Assembly (NCBI GenBank): GCA_023663655.1
Contig: JAMPGZ010000032.1
Coordinates: 1 to 33,048, forward strand
Direction: 5' to 3'
DNA length: 33,048 nucleotides
Source: Lachnospiraceae bacterium
GTDB taxonomy: Bacteria; Bacteroidota; Bacteroidia; Bacteroidales; Muribaculaceae
This document shows, piece by piece, positions 24,143 to 30,213 of this stretch. The position numbers and the translations under genes were made by a program. Under the pieces are notes generated by a model that saw only the letters and a program-made list of their open reading frames with translations, ran no database searches and was not told the origin of the DNA. Each line of letters begins with the position of its first letter. Positions within the stretch are counted from its first letter, which is position 1.

Positions 24143-25180
24143 CTATGCACGGCATTTAGCCGTAAGATACCCGGAAAAACGATTGGCGGGCGGAACCAAC
24201 AACCGAGCCACTGCCACCACCGCCGCAAACACAATCACAAACAGCACCGGAACCGGAAGCACCGACGGCAACCCGAAGTAAACCGCGAGATTTATCATCG
24301 GATAGTGGCAAAGATATATGCCATAGGACAGATTGTCGCTGTGAGCAAGCTTTGCCCCCCAATCACCGACTATCGAGAGCCACACTACCCCGACGGCAAG
24401 AAGAGCAAATCGCAGCACATGTTTATCGCCAAGAAGCGTGGCATTTGCTATGAAAAGCACGACCACCGTGAAAAATATCTCCCACTTATGGCGATAGAAA
24501 AACGGCAGATTTAGATAGATCAAGACTCCGAGATAAAACACATAGAACTGACCTAAAAACTGCCGCACGAGAATTTCATACATCTTATTGCCGGTTATGT
24601 CGAGCATCGACAGCATACACTGCGTATAAAGAACCGACAGGAAAATCACGCCCGCGAGAATCATGTTGCGATGTGCCGGAAAGCGTCTCATCAACTTGTC
24701 CATAAGCGGATAAGTGACCGTCAGCAGAATTTCAACTTTCATCGTCCACAATGCGCCGTTGACCGATGCCGACACCATTTCGCCACCTTCAAACACTCCC
24801 GGCAACGTAGGCTCCATAAAGTTGAGCGTGAACGTGTTGGCTAAAATATATTTCCAGAATTGCACGTCGGTGAAATAATCAAGCACGCCAAGGGAGCTGA
24901 CACCTGACAATGCTAAAGCAAAAGCGAAAACCACAAACCAGTAAAGCGGCATAAGCCTTATCATACGCTTGACTAAAAAACCTTTGACCGACCGACTTTT
25001 TTCAAATGAACGATAGATCAGAAAACCGCTCAAGGCGAAAAATGCGGGTTGCACTCCTCCGCGTATAGTCCCCGGAAGATCGGAACCTGTGAGATAGAAA
25101 AAATGATTGGAATAGACCAATGTGCTGAGAACGTATCTCACCACATCCATATTATAATATCTCACCGATGCCGCCGACAT
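24143..25180 (-). CDS. Acyltransferase family 3 (OafA/YrhL-type) membrane protein
   Basis: The 345-residue integral membrane protein from the ATG at 25180 has about ten membrane segments. The N-terminal M-D-V-V-R-Y-V-L-S-T-L-V-Y-S-N-H-F-F holds the His typical of acyltransferase-3 enzymes, followed by F-F-A-L-S-G-F-L-I-Y-R-S-F and R-M-I-R-L-M-P-L-Y-W-F-V-V. The late segment S-Y-G-I-Y-L-C-H-Y-P-M is also standard. Such enzymes O-acetylate or acylate extracellular glycans such as O-antigen, capsule or peptidoglycan. A C-terminal SGNH domain is absent. The start codon shares a base with the smpB stop (TGATG), so they are translationally coupled. The acceptor glycan is unknown. Confidence 0.92.
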   Translation of the reverse strand: MSAASVRYYNMDVVRYVLSTLVYSNHFFYLTGSDLPGTIRGGVQPAFFALSGFLIYRSFEKSRSVKGFLVKRMIRLMPLYWFVVFAFALALSGVSSLGVLDYFTDVQFWKYILANTFTLNFMEPTLPGVFEGGEMVSASVNGALWTMKVEILLTVTYPLMDKLMRRFPAHRNMILAGVIFLSVLYTQCMLSMLDITGNKMYEILVRQFLGQFYVFYLGVLIYLNLPFFYRHKWEIFFTVVVLFIANATLLGDKHVLRFALLAVGVVWLSIVGDWGAKLAHSDNLSYGIYLCHYPMINLAVYFGLPSVLPVPVLFVIVFAAVVAVARLLVPPANRFSGYLTAKCRA

Positions 25181-25632
25181 CACTTTTCAAACATTCGTGC
25201 CATCGAGCGCTTGTCCTCACGCTCCTTGATGGACTGACGCTTGTCATATTCTTTCTTGCCTCGACCTATCCCGATCACTATTTTGGCAAGTCCGCGGTCA
25301 TTTATGAACAATCGCATCGGCACGATAGTGAAACCCGATTCCTTGCCGTTTTTCTCAAGTTTGGCAATCTCCTTCTTATTAAGGAGCAGCTTGCGGTCAC
25401 GGCGTTCGGCATGATTATTGTAAGTGCCGTAGAAATATTCGGCGATATACATGTTCTTAATCCACACCTCGCCATTGGTCACATAGCAGAAAGTGTCGAC
25501 AAGGCTCGCCTTGCCTTGCCGTATAGACTTTATCTCTGTACCGGTCAAGACTATGCCGGCGGTAAAAGTCTCGGAGATGGCGTAGTCAAATGTGGCTCGC
25601 CTGTTTTTTATATTGATATCTTTTTGAGTCAT
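25180..25632 (-). CDS. smpB: SsrA-binding protein SmpB
   Basis: The 150-residue protein binds tmRNA and is required for ribosome rescue by trans-translation. The family pattern is complete: N-R-R-A-T-F-D-Y near the start, the first oligonucleotide-binding strands [22 protein letters not shown], then [26 protein letters not shown], and the basic C-terminal tail [14 protein letters not shown] that enters the mRNA channel. The length is standard. It sits 15 nt after the Yip1-like gene and overlaps the acyltransferase start by one base. No tmRNA gene was found in the window. Confidence 0.97.
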   Translation of the reverse strand: MTQKDINIKNRRATFDYAISETFTAGIVLTGTEIKSIRQGKASLVDTFCYVTNGEVWIKNMYIAEYFYGTYNNHAERRDRKLLLNKKEIAKLEKNGKESGFTIVPMRLFINDRGLAKIVIGIGRGKKEYDKRQSIKEREDKRSMARMFEK

Positions 25633-25647
25633 AGCATTGAATTTGCA

Positions 25648-26208
25648 TTATAATGTGCCCGATGGCAGCACCTTGGTAAGCAGCGGACCGAATATATAAA
25701 GCGGAACCATGATCGAGGCGACACTCAATATCAGAAACATCACCTTTTTATTATCCATTATCGAAAGATAAGGTATTCCAAACCAAATGATGAATATGTC
25801 AAAGAACGGCAGAAACTGAAATATGGAAATCTCAACCGGCAGACAATTATTGATCATCTGGAAAAGTCCGAGCAACGAAAGATTATAAATGATAAACGTG
25901 TGGCAACGCTTTTCATCAGCCTCTCCCATCGTCAGTTTCGAGATAAAGAATGAAAACAGAAACGATGCGAGGAAATAAGTGATGAAATATTGCAGAAAAG
26001 TAATGACCGCATTTTGCAGAAGATAGGCAAGTCCCAGTTCGGAAGTATAAAAATATTGAACGAATACCGTACACGCAACAATGCCTATGAAGGGATAAAA
26101 ACCTTCAGCACAAAGCTTACGCGGCTCAATATCCTCATCGGCAATAGCATCCCACCCCTTTGCAGGAGCGATGATTAGCTGCAACAGACATATTAAAAAC
26201 TTCAACAT
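25648..26208 (-). CDS. Yip1-like integral membrane protein
   Basis: The 186-residue protein has a short amphipathic start (M-L-K-F-L-I-C-L-L-Q-L-I-I-A-P-A-K-G-W-D-A-I) and about five membrane segments from residue 38 on. The opening W-D-A-I and the helix spacing fit the bacterial Yip1 domain family, whose bacterial role is unknown. It leads the five-gene operon; its promoter lies in the divergent region shared with the DUF5606 gene. There is no direct functional link to smpB beyond co-transcription. Confidence 0.78.
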   Translation of the reverse strand: MLKFLICLLQLIIAPAKGWDAIADEDIEPRKLCAEGFYPFIGIVACTVFVQYFYTSELGLAYLLQNAVITFLQYFITYFLASFLFSFFISKLTMGEADEKRCHTFIIYNLSLLGLFQMINNCLPVEISIFQFLPFFDIFIIWFGIPYLSIMDNKKVMFLILSVASIMVPLYIFGPLLTKVLPSGTL

Positions 26209-26249
26209 AATTATTATGCGAATGAACTAAATTATCTTTTTTAGGACAA

Positions 26250-26286
26250 CAAAGTTAGCAATATATCTGCAAAAATCGTACCTTTG
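26250..26286. promoter_or_regulatory. Divergent promoter pair between the Yip1-smpB operon and the DUF5606 gene
   Basis: On the plus strand TACCTTTG (26279-26286) is a -7 consensus match giving a ~33-nt leader for the gene at 26323. On the minus strand TAACTTTG (26257-26250) is a second match about 42 nt before the start at 26208. Clear -33 elements at the usual spacing are not seen for either. The two boxes are only 21 nt apart, so the polymerase sites overlap. Confidence 0.5.
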
Positions 26287-26322
26287 TCCTCGTGAAATTT
26301 TAAATCATTATATAAACTTATC

Positions 26323-26751
26323 ATGTTAAAAACTATTTTAGCAATTTCCGGAAAGCCGGGGTTATATAAATTGGTGCGTCAAGGCAAAAATATGCTCATC
26401 GTAGAATCACTTGCCGACAAAAAGCGTGTGCCTGCATACGCTCATGACAAAGTAATCTCATTGGGCGACATAGCCATGTACACTGTTGAGGATGATATCC
26501 CATTGGGCGACGTGCTTGAATCTCTTAAAGCAAAGACCGAAGGAAAGCCCGTCGACATCAAGGCATTCAAGGACGACAGCGAAGTACGTGCTTTCTTCAA
26601 GGAAGTTCTTCCCGAGTTTGACGAAGACCGCGTGTACACCGCCGACATCAAAAAACTCTTCACTTGGTACAATCAGCTTCTTGCCGCAGGTATCACCGAT
26701 TTCAAGGATGCCGAGGAAGAAAACACCGAGGAAGCTGCCGAAGAAAAATAA
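26323..26751 (+). CDS. DUF5606 domain-containing protein
   Basis: The 142-residue cytoplasmic protein belongs to a conserved Bacteroidetes family of unknown function. Family features seen: N-terminal L-K-T-I-L-A-I-S-G-K-P-G-L-Y-K-L-V, the strand M-L-I-V-E-S-L, then R-V-P-A-Y-A-H-D-K-V-I-S-L-G-D-I-A-M-Y-T, and V-Y-T-A-D-I-K-K-L-F-T-W-Y-N-Q-L-L near residue 100. The last ~20 residues are an acidic Glu-rich tail. No signal peptide or membrane segment. It is a single-gene unit with a strong terminator. Its wide conservation suggests a housekeeping role, which cannot be named. Confidence 0.92.
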   Translation: MLKTILAISGKPGLYKLVRQGKNMLIVESLADKKRVPAYAHDKVISLGDIAMYTVEDDIPLGDVLESLKAKTEGKPVDIKAFKDDSEVRAFFKEVLPEFDEDRVYTADIKKLFTWYNQLLAAGITDFKDAEEENTEEAAEEK

Positions 26752-26774
26752 GCATCGACATCAAATAACAAACC

Positions 26775-26815
26775 AATGGTGTGTCAAAAATCATTTGACA
26801 CACCATTAGTTTTTA
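26775..26815 (+). terminator. Intrinsic terminator of the DUF5606 gene
   Basis: A perfect 14-bp stem (26775-26788 with 26794-26807) with a 5-nt loop is followed by AGTTTTT. Confidence 0.92.
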
Positions 26816-26845
26816 TACCCCCTAACCATCGCAATCCACCCATGA

Positions 26846-27082
26846 CAAATCGCCTGAACGGCAAACCTACACGCTTACCGTTGGTGCAACCCACGCATAC
26901 TAATCGCCTGAAAGGCAAACTCTAAACGCTTGCCGATGGTGCGATCCTAACACGCAAATCGCCTGAAAGGCAATGCGTAAGCATTGCCTTTCAGGCTCCC
27001 CGAACCCACATCATACGCCATCAATGCCGTGAAACGGCTATGCAATCGTAGCTCCGCCACGAGGCGTAGCCGAGGCGCGGAG
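26846..27082. repeat. Tandem ~55-bp palindromic repeats with a 36-bp hairpin and a 60-bp dispersed element
   Basis: GCCTGAAAGGC-type modules recur at 26852-26862, 26906-26916 and 26961-26971, spacing 54 and 55 bp, with related sequence between (ACGCTTRCCGNTGGTGC). The third copy runs into a perfect 16-bp inverted repeat (26961-26976 with 26981-26996, loop GTAA). Next, 26987-27046 matches 30121-30180 at about 50 of 60 positions and contains GCCGT-GAA-ACGGC (27026-27038). CTCCGC/GCGGAG (27052-27057 with 27077-27082) closes the cluster. No reading frame is convincing in 26808-27196; the rest holds the terminator of the following minus-strand gene. Confidence 0.8.
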
Positions 27083-27134
27083 AAAGCCAAGAACACACAA
27101 CGGGCATCGAAGATGTCCACCAACCCCACCACAT

Positions 27135-27166
27135 AAAAAAAGCGAACGCCATGGCGCTCGCTTTTT
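27135..27166 (-). terminator. Intrinsic terminator of the 844-aa DUF6562 gene
   Basis: AAAAAGCGA (27137-27145) pairs with TCGCTTTTT (27158-27166), and CGCC/GGCG extends the stem after one mismatch. On the minus strand a run of seven T follows (27141-27135). It begins about 30 nt after the stop codon at 27197. Confidence 0.85.
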
Positions 27167-27196
27167 CAAATACGTTTAATTGACTGAAAACAAATG

Positions 27197-29731
27197 TTAT
27201 TTGTGGCTTCCTGTTTGCTCTACCTTTCCATCAACAATCACGGTGAAGAAATCAGTTGCAGGCTCCGTTCCGGTATTATTAATTTCACGCCACAGACCGC
27301 CGCCAAACTTTGCTGAATCCCATTTCGTTCCGTTTATTTTCACGGTACCTGTATTGGTGTCCAAATAATTTTCAGTATGGATTTCAAAGAGTGCTTTGTC
27401 TTTGGCATCACCGGTGACATTCACTGTGCAATTATTAAGAGTGACGTTACGATTTGGAATTACTATATCATCCTTATCGCCCCACATAAGGAATGCGCGA
27501 CCATAAAGAGAATTGACAGTACAATCATTGAAAGTAGCGTTGGCAGTATAAATCACACGTACCGGATATATATCTTTACCTGTGTTCACAGAAGTGAATT
27601 CACAATTGTTATATGTCACGCTCTCTTTACCCCATGTCCATATTCCACCGTCAAATTTAACATTGCTAAATTTGCCATTAAGGTAGTTTGAGAATCCTTC
27701 ATAGTCAGGGTCTTGAGTCTTAACAGTCATATCCTCAAAAGTGATATTACTTTTCGGGAAGCTGTAATTGTCAATCTTCATTATGGTTTTATCGATCCCG
27801 GCGCCACGCACGGTAAAGTTTACTCCATCACCTGAAAGAGTCATCGCAAGATGTGAAGTATCAGTGAATTTTTCATAGGTGCCTTCTGCGACGGTGATAA
27901 CTGAACCGTCACCGGCATGACGAAGCGCATCTTCGAGTTCCTCTGTAGTCGTTGGGTTCATGTTCATAACAAAGATATTATTGCTATGATAATGTCCAGC
28001 GGTCACTGTTGGATCTACATTATCTTTCCATCCGTAGACATCTCCATAATGCTTCAGCACTTTGCTATTGTCTTTATACGCATTGTCATAACTTTGGATC
28101 AATGTATTGCTGATAGCATTGCAATCGTTGATAACAATAGCGATATTTGCTGTGGCAGCTGCATATCCCATAATGCCACCGAGGTCGCGATAAGCCTGTA
28201 TGGTATTGTTTCTTACATCGCATTTGGTCAACGTCATCTTTGAGCAAGCATAACCGATAATACCACCGGCTTTGTCTCCGTTGTCATATTCTCCATTTGC
28301 TTGAAGATTCGGAATTGAGGTAATGGTCGAGTTATACACTCTACAATTTTCAATCGCATAACCTTCGGTTGGATAAGGCTTACCGTCACCGTATGTTGAA
28401 GCATTGTTATTATGAGAATATGCCACGATACCTCCGGCATAATGAGTCGATGTGATTGTAGCATTCTCAACAGTCACATTTTTCACAACACCGCGCAACG
28501 CGCCAAAAAGACCGGCTACAGCATAATTTCCTTCTGCATCACAACGGAAATTGCTGATTTTATGATTCTTTCCGTCAAATGTGCCCTCAAACCAATTCAT
28601 GTCATTAGTATCAGGACTTGTAGCATTAGTTCCGATAGGCTTCCATTCCATGCCACCAAGGTCAATGTCATTATCAAGCACTATAGTTTTGCCTTTCCAT
28701 GCCGTAGGATTTTCAGCAATGAACATAAGCTGCTGCGGAGTGCTCACATGGCTTATTCCACTATCATCCACTGCCGGCTCATCTGGTGTAATCGGTTGAT
28801 TAATATCTCCTCCGAAGTTGGGATCTTTCACGATCTGGAATTCGCCGGGAACGGTGAGCAGGGCGCCGTATACGTTGGTGCGGTAGTTAGCTTGAACCGG
28901 TAGATTTGCCACTTTCACAGGCTCGGAATCTTTCACATCATTAGATGGAATGAGCATCGCTTCAATGAGCGAGCTCTGAGCAGCCGGAACAAGCACATAA
29001 TTCATACTCAGATATTTGTGAGTGTTGATGGGGAATGTCTCCTTTGTCGCGTCAGGACGTGCCATCGCCGGAAATGTCACATCGGTAAGAGTTGATTCGT
29101 CAACTTCGCCGGTGAGAATGTCAAAAGCGGTGTACACACCTTTTATCTCAACACGCGATTTCAGTTTCGCAGCATCCGCACCATAAGCTCCATCGGCGGT
29201 CACAAAATCATTGTCGAGGTCGTTGGTTCCCCAGTTCACCTGGGCGAGCGGACGGGTCAATTTCACAGGTTCGTTTACCGGACCGGTCACCTTGGCAATC
29301 TCCTTCACGGCATAGAATGCGTCATAATCGGTGGCATTGTAGTCAGCCATCTTCGTGTAGTCAACATTGACAGCCTTGTTTTTGGCGTCAAATGTGTAGA
29401 CCCCGTGGTCGTCCTTGTGGGCGAAGAATGCGATCTTGTAACCCTTGCCGTTGACAAGCTGGAGGCTCACGGTCGTCTCGTGACTGTCGGCGGCAAATGT
29501 CGCAGCACCCTGCGAGACCAAGGCATCGTTGGAAGCGTCATACACAGCATAGACAAGGTCGGTGGCGGTGTAGCCGTCGGCGAAAGCACGGGAGCCGTAG
29601 CCGTTTGCGGGCATTGACACTGTAAAGTTCACATTGCCACCACCATCAGGTGCCTGCATGGTGGCATTGTCGTCCGAACAGCTTGTAATAAGCAAAGCTC
29701 CCGAAGCAAGAAACAGAATTGATTTTTTCAT
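27197..29731 (-). CDS. DUF6562-type N-terminal lipoprotein with GLUG motifs and a beta-helix-like C-terminus
   Basis: The 844-residue lipoprotein has lipobox L-L-I-T-S-C with Cys at 18. Residues ~30-305 match the fimbrillin-like DUF6562 region of Bacteroidales (N-F-T-V-S-M-P, G-S-R-A-F-A-D-G, L-T-R-P-L-A-Q-V-N-W-G-T-N-D, and P-V-Q-A-N-Y-R-T-N-V-Y-G near the end). Residues ~330-370 include a strand-rich linker (P-T-A-W-K-G-K-T-I-V-L-D-N-D-I-D-L-G-G). From ~375 come GLUG-type repeats (V-A-G-L-F-G-A-L-R-G-V-V-K-N-V, A-G-G-I-I-G-Y-A) and then right-handed beta-helix-like rungs to the end. No polysaccharide lyase or protease residues are evident. It is likely a surface adhesin or glycan-binding protein. 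The neighbouring paralogue shares its N-terminal half, and both have AT-rich leaders with TAATTAACC just before the start. Confidence 0.85.
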   Translation of the reverse strand: MKKSILFLASGALLITSCSDDNATMQAPDGGGNVNFTVSMPANGYGSRAFADGYTATDLVYAVYDASNDALVSQGAATFAADSHETTVSLQLVNGKGYKIAFFAHKDDHGVYTFDAKNKAVNVDYTKMADYNATDYDAFYAVKEIAKVTGPVNEPVKLTRPLAQVNWGTNDLDNDFVTADGAYGADAAKLKSRVEIKGVYTAFDILTGEVDESTLTDVTFPAMARPDATKETFPINTHKYLSMNYVLVPAAQSSLIEAMLIPSNDVKDSEPVKVANLPVQANYRTNVYGALLTVPGEFQIVKDPNFGGDINQPITPDEPAVDDSGISHVSTPQQLMFIAENPTAWKGKTIVLDNDIDLGGMEWKPIGTNATSPDTNDMNWFEGTFDGKNHKISNFRCDAEGNYAVAGLFGALRGVVKNVTVENATITSTHYAGGIVAYSHNNNASTYGDGKPYPTEGYAIENCRVYNSTITSIPNLQANGEYDNGDKAGGIIGYACSKMTLTKCDVRNNTIQAYRDLGGIMGYAAATANIAIVINDCNAISNTLIQSYDNAYKDNSKVLKHYGDVYGWKDNVDPTVTAGHYHSNNIFVMNMNPTTTEELEDALRHAGDGSVITVAEGTYEKFTDTSHLAMTLSGDGVNFTVRGAGIDKTIMKIDNYSFPKSNITFEDMTVKTQDPDYEGFSNYLNGKFSNVKFDGGIWTWGKESVTYNNCEFTSVNTGKDIYPVRVIYTANATFNDCTVNSLYGRAFLMWGDKDDIVIPNRNVTLNNCTVNVTGDAKDKALFEIHTENYLDTNTGTVKINGTKWDSAKFGGGLWREINNTGTEPATDFFTVIVDGKVEQTGSHK

Positions 29732-29828
29732 AATCGGTTAATTATAATTAATATTTATGTTTATTTTATAATGGCTAATCGCCGCAATCAATAGATGGCT
29801 GATTATGGCAATCAATGAATAGCTAATC

Positions 29829-30180
29829 ACCTGAAAGGCAATGCTTACGTATAGCCGGAGCGGATGCATCCCGTATGATCAACACCAATCGCAATTGCCT
29901 GAAAGGCAACCTCTATGGGTAGCCGGGGGCCGGAGCCGTAGGCGTAGACCCCCGGAGAGATGCGATAAGGTTATCGAATCTGAAAGATTCTTCCCATATA
30001 GATGATCCTCTGCAAGCAGAGCGGCTAAATCAGATGATTCTTTCAGAAACATCTTGATTGCTATTTCCTTTCCGGGCGTCTGCGCCTTCGGCTCCGGCGC
30101 CCGGTTAATCATAAGCCCCGCCTTTCAGGCTATCCGAACCCATGCCATACGTAATGAATGCCGTGCAACGGCTATGCTAT
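29829..30180. repeat. Cluster of short hairpin repeats between the two DUF6562 genes
   Basis: At least eight palindromes sit in the 482-nt gap between genes: CCT-GAA-AGG (29830-29838), TTGCCT-GAA-AGGCAA (29895-29909), CCGGGGG/CCCCCGG (29923-29955), CGATAA-GG-TTATCG (29963-29976), GAATCT-GAA-AGATTC (29976-29990), CTCTGC-AA-GCAGAG (30008-30021), TTCT-TTC-AGAA (30038-30048), CCGGGCG/CGCCCGG (30072-30104), and the 60-bp element at 30121-30180 shared with 26987-27046. A 77-codon frame across 29879-30112 is made of these repeats and I do not call it a gene. The remaining parts (29732-29828, 30181-30213) show only AT-rich leader sequence and degenerate copies of an ATCGC/ATGGC pattern. Confidence 0.8.
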
Positions 30181-30213
30181 ATTAGCCTTTCAATCTCGCC
30201 ATAGCTACTATCA

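Noticed and set aside
26846-26996. CRISPR array
   Set aside because: The repeats are only ~11-17 bp conserved, spacers share sequence with each other, there are three units, and no cas gene is near.
29879-30112. 77-codon minus-strand frame between the two DUF6562 genes
   Set aside because: It runs through palindromic repeats and has no recognisable domain, start signal or codon pattern of the neighbours.
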